Source of the DNA: CAXBCP01 sp963974055
Lineage (GTDB): Bacteria > Pseudomonadota > Alphaproteobacteria > MPNO01 > UBA830
Length of the DNA stretch: 64,000 nt
Direction: 5' to 3'
NCBI GenBank assembly: GCA_963974055.1
Contig: CAXBCP010000014.1
Span: 54,177 to 118,176 of the forward strand
Shown: piece by piece, positions 52,335 to 60,612 of the stretch
Layout: each line of letters opens with the position of its first letter
Position numbering within the stretch: position 1 is the first letter of the stretch
The notes under the pieces: model-generated
What the model was told of the DNA's origin: nothing
Databases searched by the model: none
The model's input: the letters and a program-made list of their open reading frames with translations, nothing else
Program-made: the position numbers and the translations under genes

Positions 52335-52946
52335 ATGACAACCCACGAAAGAGACCGCGCCCATACCGGCGCCGACCGGCAGCAGAACTGGTACCGCGAA
52401 GAACTCGAGGAATCCGCGGAATTCCGAAAGACCTACCGCAACCGCCTGTCCGTCGTGAAACCGAAGGACATGCCGTTCGAGAATTCGCCAGACGGGCTGA
52501 TCAAGCACCTGGTTCACGAAAACCAGAACACGACCGAAAACTGCGTCGAAGCCTATATGCAGTTCATCAAGCCCGGCAGCCACACGGGCAAACGCCGCAT
52601 CCTCGCCGAGCAGATCCTGTTCGTCGCCGAAGGTACCGGCTATGACCTGCACTGGGACGTGGAATTCGAGGTCGATGTCGAGTTCGACTGGTCGTGGAAG
52701 GAGGAGCCGCGCAAGTTCGAATGGGAGCGCGGCGATTTTATCTTCGTGCCCGCCTACTGCATCCAGCAGCATTTCAATACCGACCCCGAAAACGAAGCAC
52801 GGCTGATCGTCATCACCAACCGCATCTTCAAGGCCATGGGCCTGAACTGGCTGGAGCAGATCGAGAACGCGCCGGATTACGACGGCGACCTCGAACCGAT
52901 GCTGGCGGGCCCCGGCTGGCTGCCCGACACGCGGGAAGACAAGTAA
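52335..52946 (+). CDS. Divergent cupin protein (third in cluster)
   Basis: 203 aa. Similar layout to the two copies upstream but divergent. Motif 1 is PGSHTGKRRILAEQILFVAEGTGYDLHWD, where the first His stands alone (no His-x-His) and a Glu (AEQ) is present. Motif 2 is GDFIFVPAYCIQQHF with a single His. The metal site is therefore altered or lost. WYREELEESAEFRKTY at the start is distinctive. GGAAGA upstream. Last gene before a terminator hairpin. Confidence 0.8.
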   Translation: MTTHERDRAHTGADRQQNWYREELEESAEFRKTYRNRLSVVKPKDMPFENSPDGLIKHLVHENQNTTENCVEAYMQFIKPGSHTGKRRILAEQILFVAEGTGYDLHWDVEFEVDVEFDWSWKEEPRKFEWERGDFIFVPAYCIQQHFNTDPENEARLIVITNRIFKAMGLNWLEQIENAPDYDGDLEPMLAGPGWLPDTREDK

Positions 52947-52959
52947 CCGCGACGGCAAT

Positions 52960-52990
52960 GGGCAGGATTCAATCCCGCCCTTTTATATTC
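52960..52990 (+). terminator. Rho-independent terminator after the cupin cluster
   Basis: GGGCAGGA and TCCCGCCC pair with one mismatch around a TTCAA loop, followed by TTTTATATTC. Located 14 bases after the last cupin stop, it marks the end of the SDR-hyuAB-cupin transcript. Confidence 0.75.
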
Positions 52991-53123
52991 TAACCAATCA
53001 TCCCGGCCCTCATTTCGGGTGGCGGCATACCGTCGAATTCCGACACCTGGGTGCCGCCGAAAAGTTTTATGGCCCTCTCCTGAACCGGAACTCTGCCGCT
53101 GCAGAATGCCGGTTATTGAGAGA

Positions 53124-54641
53124 TCAGGTCGCCAGCGGGATCAGCAAAGTCATCTCCAAACCTGATTCCGCCAGGTTACATGCGACCGCACTGCCGCCGA
53201 GCGCTTCCAGATTGCGCCGGACAATCCATAATCCGATCCCGTAATGGGCGGGGGCATCGTCGCAGTTCGCCGCCGGCGACAGCGCCGGCCGGTCGGTGAA
53301 GTATCGCTCGAAAATCCGATCGAGATCGCCCGGTGGCACCCCCGGACCCTGATCGGCAATCGTCAACCGGGCCATCTTCCCGTCCCGGTGCAGGGCAACC
53401 GCGATGGTCCCCCCCGGGGGGGAATAACCGACAGCGTTTTCCAGCACGTTCTCGATGACCGTTTCAAACAGGATGTCACTGCCCCAGGCGGAGATGTTCG
53501 CCTCGACGTCGCAGATAAAGGCAAGTTCGGGCGGTTCGTGGTTCCGGGCGAACGAATCCGTCAGCGAACGCGTCAACCGGCTCAGATCGACCCGTTGTTC
53601 CGGCGCCTCCATCAGCTCGGCGGTCGCGTTGTCGAGTTGGCGCGACGCGCTGACGAGCCGGTCCAGCCTTTCGGTGGACCGGACGATACGCGCCACGGCC
53701 CGTTCCGCTTCCCTGCCCGGCCCGGCGATCCTTTTGAGGGGTTCCACGGATTGGGCGATGACCGCCAGCGGACCTTTCAGCGCGTGGGCATTCTCTTCGG
53801 CCGCCTCCCGGATCGAACGGGCGGAGGCGCGCAGGCCAAGCACCAGCCGGTCGAACTCCGCCGCGAGACCCGAAATCTCGGGTACGCGGTTCTGGCGTTC
53901 GAAGGAAAGGCTGCCCGCGTTGCCGGTGCGGATATCATGCGCCACCCGGGCGAACCGGCGGAGATTCCCCCAGATGTCGAGGAACATCCAGAGGATTACG
54001 ATCGCAAAAAGAAGATAGATCGCCGCTGCGATCCGGACTTCGGCCGATTTCCAGTAGGGCCGCCCAAGCGACGAGCGCAGAACGCGATCCGCCGATTTCG
54101 ACACCAGGACGATCCAGCATCCGCTGAGGGAACTGACGGGAACCAGCGCCGTCAGCACCTCTTCCGCGCCCGACACGTTCGTATAGCGTGTCGCTTCATC
54201 GGGCACCGGACGACATTCGGCGCCGATCCGGGCAAGGCCGCCGGCCTGAAACAGGCGTTCACGCTCTGCATCCAGTTGACTCGCCGGCAGCGGCGGCGCA
54301 GCGGCAACGATGAACAGACCGGCATTCTCGCCGAGCGCCTTCGGCCGCAGCAGAACCCGAACGACGGTTCCCCGGCTGGTGATCCGCAACAACTCGGCCG
54401 CAATCAGGTCCGAATTCCCGCCGTTGAACGCCCGAAGCCTGGGTGTCAGGGCGGCCGCGATCAGCTCGCCCTCCGCCTTCGTATTCTGCTGCAGAAGTTC
54501 GACCTTTTCGGCATCCGCATCGCGAAATTCCGAATAGACGATGATCGGCACGGCGATAAATATGGCCACCAGAAGAGCAAAGCGCACCGAAAACGACCGG
54601 TGCAGCATCGATACCCGTTGGGACAGGACCAGCCTAGTCAT
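53124..54641 (-). CDS. Sensor histidine kinase, ChvG-like
   Basis: 505 aa from ATG 54641, overlapping the response-regulator stop by eight bases. One helix near residue 20 (SVRFALLVAIFIAVPIIVY), a periplasmic domain, a second helix near 195 (AAIYLLFAIVILWMFLDI), a HAMP-like stretch, an H-box ENAHALKGPLAVIAQ (His about 282) in which the usual ExRTPL is KGPL, and a HATPase_c domain (ENVLENAVGYSPPGG, ADQGPGVPPGD, GIGLWIVRRN). This is the partner of the ChvI-like regulator upstream. A stress or envelope signal is likely, as in ChvG/ExoS, but the periplasmic domain is not recognised. Confidence 0.85.
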   Translation of the reverse strand: MTRLVLSQRVSMLHRSFSVRFALLVAIFIAVPIIVYSEFRDADAEKVELLQQNTKAEGELIAAALTPRLRAFNGGNSDLIAAELLRITSRGTVVRVLLRPKALGENAGLFIVAAAPPLPASQLDAERERLFQAGGLARIGAECRPVPDEATRYTNVSGAEEVLTALVPVSSLSGCWIVLVSKSADRVLRSSLGRPYWKSAEVRIAAAIYLLFAIVILWMFLDIWGNLRRFARVAHDIRTGNAGSLSFERQNRVPEISGLAAEFDRLVLGLRASARSIREAAEENAHALKGPLAVIAQSVEPLKRIAGPGREAERAVARIVRSTERLDRLVSASRQLDNATAELMEAPEQRVDLSRLTRSLTDSFARNHEPPELAFICDVEANISAWGSDILFETVIENVLENAVGYSPPGGTIAVALHRDGKMARLTIADQGPGVPPGDLDRIFERYFTDRPALSPAANCDDAPAHYGIGLWIVRRNLEALGGSAVACNLAESGLEMTLLIPLAT

Positions 54642-55398
54642 CCGGCCGCCAGCGATATCCGAAACCGGGATAGTTTTCGATTCCGTCGAAAGCTGAATCG
54701 ATCTCCTTGAACTTGCGGCGGATACGCTTGATGAACGTGCGGACGTTGGACCGGTACCCGTCCGACCCGGGCCCTGCGACAAACCCCTTTCCATGCACCA
54801 TGTCGTAAAGTTCGCGATAGCCGATGTCGTGTCCTGCACGACTCGCAAGACAGTGCACCATGCGGAATTCCGTGAAGCTCAACGGCACTTCATCCGCGCC
54901 CCATTTTGCACGGCCGGTCGCGACCGCAAGGTGCAGTTGTCCGACCGCGACGTCTTCGGTCATATCGACCGGCGGCAGGGGGGCATCGTCGCGCTGCTGC
55001 TTCGGCCCCTGCAGGGTCAGTTCGATCCTCTTGGCGAGAATCGAAAAGCTGCGGGATTTTTCGACGAAATCGACCGCGCCGCCATGAAGCGCCGCTTCCT
55101 CGTAGAACTGATCGGTCAGAACGGTCAGGAAGATCACCGGGATATCGCATCCGCGTTCCCGCAGGCGGCGCAGGACCTCGATGCCGTTTATCTTCGGCAT
55201 TTTCCAGTCGAGCAATATGAGGTCGCCGTCATTGCCCTTGCCGAACCAGTCGAGAATCTTCTCGCCGTCCGGAAATCCTTCGATGTTGTAGCCGGAATCC
55301 AGGAGGTTCCCGGACAACGATTCCCGGAACAGGGGGTCGTCGTCGGCAATCAGTATCCGCGGTGTCTCGATGCTTCTATTTGCTAGTCGTCTCGGCAT
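54634..55398 (-). CDS. ChvI-like OmpR-family response regulator
   Basis: 254 aa. Receiver with IADDDPLF (19-26), Asp64 in LLDWKMPKINGIEV, and Lys in VEKSR (about 113). The C terminus is a winged helix with SFTEFRMVHCLASRAG, then GYRSNVRTFIKRIRRKFKEID and IENYPGFGYRW. These last segments are the pattern I associate with ChvI. In Sinorhizobium and Agrobacterium the ChvI-ChvG pair controls acid and envelope responses. The start overlaps the upstream lipoprotein gene by 23 bases. Confidence 0.85.
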   Translation of the reverse strand: MPRRLANRSIETPRILIADDDPLFRESLSGNLLDSGYNIEGFPDGEKILDWFGKGNDGDLILLDWKMPKINGIEVLRRLRERGCDIPVIFLTVLTDQFYEEAALHGGAVDFVEKSRSFSILAKRIELTLQGPKQQRDDAPLPPVDMTEDVAVGQLHLAVATGRAKWGADEVPLSFTEFRMVHCLASRAGHDIGYRELYDMVHGKGFVAGPGSDGYRSNVRTFIKRIRRKFKEIDSAFDGIENYPGFGYRWRPDD

Positions 55399-55900
55399 TT
55401 GCCCACTTTATTCTACTGGCACAGGTTTCAATCAACATGGCGTTATTCTTTGGCTGGTTCGCACTGATCTCATAGGCGAGCGCCCGGAATTTCTGCGCGG
55501 TGAGGTCCGGATAGAAGAACAAACGCATCCGGCACCCGTCCTGTTCCCAGGCCCATACGGTTGCCGGCTGGGCGAGCGTGATATGATGCGGTAATCCGAA
55601 GATCAGTTCGATCGACTGCTTGTCGAGGCCGACCAGCGCTTTCGGGTCTACGATCTCCGGTTTCGTTTTCGGACGCGGAACAGCGTCGTCCCCCGTCGTT
55701 CTGGGCACGCGGACGCTCGGCGCCGGCGTATTCTCCTGGTCTTCGGGACTGGTCCAGTCGGCATGCGTTTCGAGACCGCTCAACGCCGGAACGGCCGCGT
55801 CCTGATCCCCCGACAGCGCGCCGATCTGTTCGACCAGCGTGCAGCCGGAAATCATCAATGCACATAGCGCGCCCATGCAGCGCGCCATCAACATTTGCAT
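55376..55900 (-). CDS. Small lipoprotein upstream of the two-component genes
   Basis: 174 aa. Signal with lipobox MISGC at about 20. A Pro/Asp-rich linker (PAPSVRVPRTTGDDAVPRPKTKPE) precedes the folded part, LVGLDKQSIELIFGLPHHITLAQP and WAWEQDGCRMRLFFYPD. The region recalls SmpA/OmlA (BamE)-like folds, a weak inference. AGGACG upstream. Probably cotranscribed with the regulator and kinase and may report on envelope state. Confidence 0.75.
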   Translation of the reverse strand: MQMLMARCMGALCALMISGCTLVEQIGALSGDQDAAVPALSGLETHADWTSPEDQENTPAPSVRVPRTTGDDAVPRPKTKPEIVDPKALVGLDKQSIELIFGLPHHITLAQPATVWAWEQDGCRMRLFFYPDLTAQKFRALAYEISANQPKNNAMLIETCASRIKWANAETTSK

Positions 55901-56239
55901 GTTGTCGTCCTACCCTTTGCGGGACCAACCCTCTACCGCCAACGTCCCCGCTATGCCCGCTGGCGGTGTCCCGGCACCAATTACTACGACGCCGATACCC
56001 GACTATACGGCAATAATGCGTTAAGGAAAGTTAACAGGATGTGAATGTCTCAAAATTGTCACAGCTATGATTCGAGCATGGACACAGCGATCCCGCTAGG
56101 CTTCAGGAGTTCGCAAACACGCGGGTAGGCCGGTGCGCACCGGAAGACAAACGATGCGCGCCGCCGCGGTTTGCAGACACGAAAATATTGTTGGGAAATG
56201 CGGGCCGCACGACATAGGCCCGGACAAAGGGGTAGCCAG
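55901..56239. other. Divergent intergenic region, lipoprotein / unknown gene
   Basis: 339 bases without a gene. A small inverted repeat, GTTAA-GGAAAG-TTAAC, lies at 56020-56035, roughly 120 bases from the lipoprotein start. It may be part of the lipoprotein-regulator-kinase promoter. Nothing else stands out. Confidence 0.4.
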
Positions 56240-56749
56240 ATGCACATCGACATGAACCTGAACCACCTGCACACGCTGCGCCCGTCAGGCGCCATCCCGG
56301 GCCTGTCCGTTATCGGCCCGGACAGCGAACTGCCGGCGCACAAATCGCTGCGGCGGGTTTTGCGGCTGTTGCATGCGGTCAATGTGCGGCTGAGCGTTTT
56401 CACGTTCGAGACCCTGCCCGGCACAATGAATTCACGGGAACTGTTCTCCGCGGTCGAAACCGCGGTGGACGATTCCGGCCTCGCTTTCGAACTGGATGAC
56501 GGGCGCATCGGTGCGCTCGTCTACGGGTGGCGGCCGCCGGGCACCGGGGACGATTGGGTTGAGAGCCGGACGCTCGCCCGATTGGACTGGGCGCTCGGCG
56601 GTCCCAACACCGCCGGCGGCATTGTCGACGTATACGCTATTCACAGCCCGTCGTCGGAGATTGCGACGGATGCCGACGTTCTCGGGCTCCTGTCACTGGC
56701 GATGCGGGTCGAGCGGTTCATCCCCCCGGAAAGCGTACGGATCGCCTGA
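56240..56749 (+). CDS. Protein of unknown function
   Basis: 169 aa from ATG 56240, chosen for AAAGGGG upstream; the frame continues 69 bases higher without a ribosome site. No signal peptide. The core, VRLSVFTFETLPG...LFSAVETAVDDSGLAFELDDGRIGALVYG, alternates strands and helices in a manner faintly like a degenerate GGDEF or similar nucleotide-cyclase fold, which I cannot confirm. Ends in AMRVERFIPPESVRIA. No operon partners are obvious. Confidence 0.6.
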   Translation: MHIDMNLNHLHTLRPSGAIPGLSVIGPDSELPAHKSLRRVLRLLHAVNVRLSVFTFETLPGTMNSRELFSAVETAVDDSGLAFELDDGRIGALVYGWRPPGTGDDWVESRTLARLDWALGGPNTAGGIVDVYAIHSPSSEIATDADVLGLLSLAMRVERFIPPESVRIA

Positions 56750-56774
56750 GCGGACCGGATACCGGGCGCGTACC

Positions 56775-56987
56775 ATGCACCCTGGTCTTTATGCGCTTAT
56801 CGCCGCGCTTGTTTTCGCCATTGCGCACGGGTTCCATTTTCCGGTCCTGCCGCTCACCGATACGGGAAACGCGGTGCATATGACCCGCTTTGCGCCTCGC
56901 CCAGCGGTTTCACCTCACACACCCGGAAATCGCAACACCGCCGTCCGTCCGGAATTTGTAGATCTTCGATATGCAGGGATCGACTGA
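56775..56987 (+). CDS. Possible small membrane or secreted peptide
   Basis: About 70 aa. A hydrophobic N terminus (GLYALIAALVFAIAHGF) and then a polar tail of low complexity. No clear ribosome site and no recognised family. It may be noncoding. Confidence 0.25.
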   Translation: MHPGLYALIAALVFAIAHGFHFPVLPLTDTGNAVHMTRFAPRPAVSPHTPGNRNTAVRPEFVDLRYAGID

Positions 56988-57024
56988 ATATTGTCCGGCT
57001 GCCAGGAACCGGCTAGCTTCTGTT

Positions 57025-57501
57025 ATGGTATTTTCACCGGAACCGCACCCGATCCTGTCCGGCGTCCTCGGACTTCTCTCTCTCCCCCGGTTTCTTTTGC
57101 TCATCTGCATGCTGCCCGTTATTCCGGGCTGCGCGCCGCTAGGCGGCGTCGCGATGCTTACGTCGGGAGTCGGCAGCGCGACCGCTTCGGGTATTGAACG
57201 AAGCTTCGACGGGGCGTCGATCAAGACGTTTTCCAACACCGCCGCAAACGTGGCGGCCGCGTCCGAGGCAACGCTTCGGAAAATGGGCTTCGATATCGAC
57301 ACGACGACCCCCGGCGACGACGGCATCACGCTCCGGGCTCATTCGGCCCGTCGCGACGTAAAGATAAAGATCATACCGATTGCCCGCCGGGCGGCGCGCC
57401 TTCGCATCGACGTCGATTCCGGTTGGATATTCAGCGAAGACCCTGCCACCGCCACGGAAATCATGCTCCAGACATCGCGGCGGCTGCCCGCCCCGGACTA
57501 A
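57025..57501 (+). CDS. DUF3568-like small lipoprotein
   Basis: About 158 aa from ATG 57025. Lipobox near residue 35 (VIPGC). After it, SGVGSATASGIERSFDGASIKTFSNTAANVAAASEATLRKMGFDID fits the DUF3568 pattern of small periplasmic lipoproteins with a TBP-like alpha-beta fold. The start is not strongly supported. Function unknown. It precedes the DUF1330 gene by 86 bases. Confidence 0.65.
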   Translation: MVFSPEPHPILSGVLGLLSLPRFLLLICMLPVIPGCAPLGGVAMLTSGVGSATASGIERSFDGASIKTFSNTAANVAAASEATLRKMGFDIDTTTPGDDGITLRAHSARRDVKIKIIPIARRAARLRIDVDSGWIFSEDPATATEIMLQTSRRLPAPD

Positions 57502-57587
57502 CACCTTCCCTGCAAATTAACGATCAACGCTTGTCCCGTACCGCCCCGATTGTATGCTGTACCGATCAATCTCAGGGAGCGCACGAA

Positions 57588-57875
57588 ATGGCCGGTTACA
57601 TCATCTCGAATGTCGAGGTTTTCGACAACGACGCCTACGGCGAATACGGCAAGCTGGCGCCTGACGCGATCAAGAAATACGGCGGCGAGTTTCTCACCCG
57701 GGGCGGCGCCGCGGAAGTTCTCGAGGGCGGCTGGCAGGCTCACCGGGTCGTGATCATCCGGTTCGAGAGCGTCGAACAGGCCAAGAAGATGTACAACTCC
57801 CCGGAGTATCAGGCCGCAAAAGACAAGCGCGAAGGCGCTGCCGATTTCAACATGATGGTGGTCGAGGGACCGTAA
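57588..57875 (+). CDS. DUF1330 family protein
   Basis: 95 aa, ATG 57588 with CAGGGAG upstream. Pattern: GYIISNVEVFDNDAYGEYGKLAPDAIKKYGGEFLTRGGAAEVLEGGW, then VVIIRFESVEQAKKMYNSPEYQAAKDKREGAADF. This is a dimeric alpha-beta barrel family; the YNSPEYQ segment is the most conserved. Some members bind or convert quinone-like compounds, but no role is known here. Next gene at 11 bases. Confidence 0.9.
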   Translation: MAGYIISNVEVFDNDAYGEYGKLAPDAIKKYGGEFLTRGGAAEVLEGGWQAHRVVIIRFESVEQAKKMYNSPEYQAAKDKREGAADFNMMVVEGP

Positions 57876-57886
57876 GGAACGACAAT

Positions 57887-58612
57887 ATGAAAACCGAATG
57901 GGTAACCGTCCCGTTGTCCGACGGCGACATGCAGGCATATGTCGCGACGCCGGACGGCCCGGTCAAGGGCGCCATTGTCGCGATCATGGAGATCTGGGGC
58001 GTCAACGATACGATGAAGCACCACGCCCACGAGTTCGCGGAGGCAGGATATGTCTGCCTTGTCCCCGACCTCTTCTGGCGCCAGGAGCCCGGTGTCGTAC
58101 TGTCGGATTCCAATCCCGACGATATTCCGAAGGCATTCGATCTGTATTACCAGTTCGATTACGACTACGGCGTTCAGGACATGGACGAAACGCTGGCATT
58201 TCTCGCCAGATACGCGGGCGGCGTGAAAACCGGAGCCGTCGGGTACTGTCTCGGCGGCAAGCTGTGCTACATGCTGTGTTGCCGCACCGATATCGACTGC
58301 GCCGTCGCCTATTACGGCACCTATATCGAACACCATATCCGCGAAGCGCCGAACCTGCATCGCCCTTTCATGCTGCATATGGCGCTGAACGACGAATGGG
58401 TGCAGCCGCCGGTCAACGACATGCTGGAACGCATACTCGGCAGAAATCCGCTCGTGACCATCCATAAATATCCCGGCGCGAAACATGCCTTTGCCCGCAA
58501 GGGCGGCATTCCCTATTCCGAACCCGATGCCGACCGGGCGCTGGCTTTGTCGGTCGGATTTTTCGACCGTCATCTGGCCGGCATCGCCCAACAGGACGCG
58601 ACTGCCGGGTGA
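57887..58612 (+). CDS. Dienelactone hydrolase family protein
   Basis: 241 aa alpha/beta hydrolase. Nucleophile Cys in GAVGYCLGGKLCY (about 122), catalytic His in PGAKHAFAR (about 203), Asp in the ALNDEW region. Typical opening: VTVPLSDGDMQAYVATPDG. Cleaves a lactone or ester, classically dienelactone to maleylacetate. AAGGAA upstream. Its TGA overlaps the glycosyltransferase GTG. Confidence 0.93.
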   Translation: MKTEWVTVPLSDGDMQAYVATPDGPVKGAIVAIMEIWGVNDTMKHHAHEFAEAGYVCLVPDLFWRQEPGVVLSDSNPDDIPKAFDLYYQFDYDYGVQDMDETLAFLARYAGGVKTGAVGYCLGGKLCYMLCCRTDIDCAVAYYGTYIEHHIREAPNLHRPFMLHMALNDEWVQPPVNDMLERILGRNPLVTIHKYPGAKHAFARKGGIPYSEPDADRALALSVGFFDRHLAGIAQQDATAG

Positions 58613-59523
58613 CCGCCACCATCGTCTCGGCATCCGACGCCGCTTATTTCGATCTTCTGAAAGGGCTCGTCTGTTCCATCCGCGACAAACCCGAAGGCAG
58701 GGACATCGCGCTCTCGATCCTGGATGTCGGGCTCGACAGCAGCCAGCGTCACTGGCTTGCAGACCAGGGCGCGGCAATCGCGGAACCGGGCTGGGATTTC
58801 GAGATTCCGGCATCGATGAATGCACCGTCCCATTTTCGCGCGCTTCTCGCCCGGCCGTTTCTGCGCCGCTACTTTCCGGGACACGATATATATCTGCATA
58901 TCGATTCCGATGCCTGGGTGCAGGACTGGTCCGCCGTCGATATCTACCTGGCAGCCGCCGCCGACGGACTGCTTGCGATCACGCCGCAGGTCGACCGGGC
59001 CTACAACACGAACTTCAAACGCCCGCGCCGCTATCGGCGGACGCAGAACTATAAAAGCTTCAAATGGTCCTATGGCTGGCTGACCGCCGACCGTCTGGCC
59101 CGCAATCCCATCCTGAACTGCGGCGTCTTCGCGCTGCCGGCAGACGGCCCGCACTGGGATCTCTGGGCGGCCGCCATCAGGCGCGCTCTGACCCGCCGGA
59201 CGCTTCGCAGCCGCAGGGGCTGGCCGGACCTGAATTTCAAACTGATCGAACAAACGGCGATGAACTACGTGGTGTTCGGCGACAAGCCGCCGGCTACTTT
59301 CCTGCCCGCTTGGTGCAACTGGTTCTGCGCCCATGCCGCACCGAAATTCGACCGGACGCGCGGCCTTCTGGTCGAACCGCACGCGCCGTACCGGCCGATC
59401 GGGATCGTTCACCTTGCCGGCGAGGACTTCCAGAACCGCGCCTTCGACCTGGACGAACTGCACGGCGAAGGGACGACAACGCGCCTGCGTTACGAAGATG
59501 TCGAGGGGCTCTCAGCGCCCTAG
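58609..59523 (+). CDS. Glycosyltransferase-like protein (GT-A fold)
   Basis: 304 aa, GTG start overlapping the dienelactone hydrolase stop as GTGA. A DxD-type site HIDSDAW (about 99-101) follows FLRRYFPGHDIYL, as in GT8-like enzymes. The C-terminal part has WCNWFCAHAAPKFD and PIGIVHLAGED, the His-containing donor-site region. It belongs to no family I can name with certainty. Donor and acceptor unknown. No other glycan genes adjoin. Confidence 0.75.
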   Translation: MTATIVSASDAAYFDLLKGLVCSIRDKPEGRDIALSILDVGLDSSQRHWLADQGAAIAEPGWDFEIPASMNAPSHFRALLARPFLRRYFPGHDIYLHIDSDAWVQDWSAVDIYLAAAADGLLAITPQVDRAYNTNFKRPRRYRRTQNYKSFKWSYGWLTADRLARNPILNCGVFALPADGPHWDLWAAAIRRALTRRTLRSRRGWPDLNFKLIEQTAMNYVVFGDKPPATFLPAWCNWFCAHAAPKFDRTRGLLVEPHAPYRPIGIVHLAGEDFQNRAFDLDELHGEGTTTRLRYEDVEGLSAP

Positions 59524-59709
59524 TCAGCCGGCTGTTGCGAACAGATACATCGATACGGCGGCGAGGATCAGACCGGCATTGAGCGGCCAGAATCCGCGTT
59601 TGCGGCCGGCATCGTCCAGGTTCCTGTTGGTGAGGGTCCGAAAGCCCATCACGACCAGAAGCAGCCCGGCGCCGAGCGTGGCGCCCATCAGGGGAGCAAC
59701 ATAATCCAT
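59524..59709 (-). CDS. Small two-helix membrane protein
   Basis: 61 aa with two hydrophobic helices (MGATLGAGLLLVVMGF and AGLILAAVSMYLFATAG) separated by a basic loop (NRNLDDAGRKRG). GGAGGG lies ten bases upstream of the ATG, a strong site. Encoded 22 bases after the CinA-like gene, probably in the same message. Unknown function. Convergent with the glycosyltransferase. Confidence 0.65.
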   Translation of the reverse strand: MDYVAPLMGATLGAGLLLVVMGFRTLTNRNLDDAGRKRGFWPLNAGLILAAVSMYLFATAG

Positions 59710-59731
59710 CGGCGAATGTCCCTCCGACCGC

Positions 59732-60529
59732 CTAATCGTCGACGTGCGACGTCGACTGCGCGGTCGTAAGGTCTTCTTCGACGGGGTTTCCGCCGATATC
59801 GCGCAGGGACTGCATGAGTTCGGTGATCACCTGGTCGAGCCGGTCCGGATCGGTCCCCCGCGCCACCACGGATACGCGGAATCCGACGTCCCGCATCTGC
59901 GGGTAGGACCCGATATCGACCTCCTTGAAACGCGCCTGGACCAGCGCCAGGGGCTCGGCGATCGTTCCCTCGGGCAGATCGACGGCAATACCCCGCGCCT
60001 GAACGGTTTTGCCCCCCTTCAGGTGGGGTCTCGCTTCGCGGAACATGGCCTGCATGATGCGCGGAACGCCCGCCATGACGAAGACGTTTTCGATCATGTA
60101 GCCCGGTGCGGCACTGACCTCGTTCTTGATGAGAACGGCGCCTTCGGGAAAGGTCGCCATCCGCAGCCGGGCCTCGTTCATCTGCGAATTTCCACGGTTT
60201 TTCATGTAGGAATTCAGCAGGTCGACAATTTCCTGATCCCGGTACATGCCGACGCCGAACGCTTCGGCAATACATTCGGAGGTGATGTCGTCATGGGTCG
60301 GCCCGATCCCGCCGGTCGTGAAGACATAGTCGAACTCGGCCCGGCATTCATTGACCGTCGCGACGATTTTTTCGCGGATATCGGGAATAACCCGCGCTTC
60401 GCGCATCTGGATGCCGATTTCATTCAGACCGGTGGCGAGAAAATTGAGATTCTTGTCCTGGGTGCGACCCGACAGGATTTCGTTTCCGATCAGGATCAGG
60501 CACGCAGTAACGGTGTCTTTGTCAGCCAT
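59732..60529 (-). CDS. CinA N-terminal / MoCF-type molybdopterin-binding domain protein
   Basis: 265 aa. ACLILIGNEILSGRTQDKN at the start and FTTGGIGPTHDDITSE (about 65-80) are the MoaB/CinA nucleotide-binding marks. The C-terminal nicotinamide-nucleotide amidase half of full CinA is absent. Members with this length are of uncertain function: ADP-ribose pyrophosphatase, molybdenum cofactor binding or unknown. GGAAAAA upstream. Transcribed away from sfsA. Confidence 0.88.
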   Translation of the reverse strand: MADKDTVTACLILIGNEILSGRTQDKNLNFLATGLNEIGIQMREARVIPDIREKIVATVNECRAEFDYVFTTGGIGPTHDDITSECIAEAFGVGMYRDQEIVDLLNSYMKNRGNSQMNEARLRMATFPEGAVLIKNEVSAAPGYMIENVFVMAGVPRIMQAMFREARPHLKGGKTVQARGIAVDLPEGTIAEPLALVQARFKEVDIGSYPQMRDVGFRVSVVARGTDPDRLDQVITELMQSLRDIGGNPVEEDLTTAQSTSHVDD

Positions 60530-60612
60530 GAATTTTTCCGATTTTTTCTGCCCCCTGTATACCCGAGACCTGCGACCGTTGAAAGCATCCGAAGCGGCAG
60601 CTAGGGTGGGCG

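Noticed and set aside
57887..59523. A polysaccharide or antibiotic biosynthesis cluster
   Set aside because: Only one glycosyltransferase-like gene is present and its partners are a dienelactone hydrolase and small unknown proteins.
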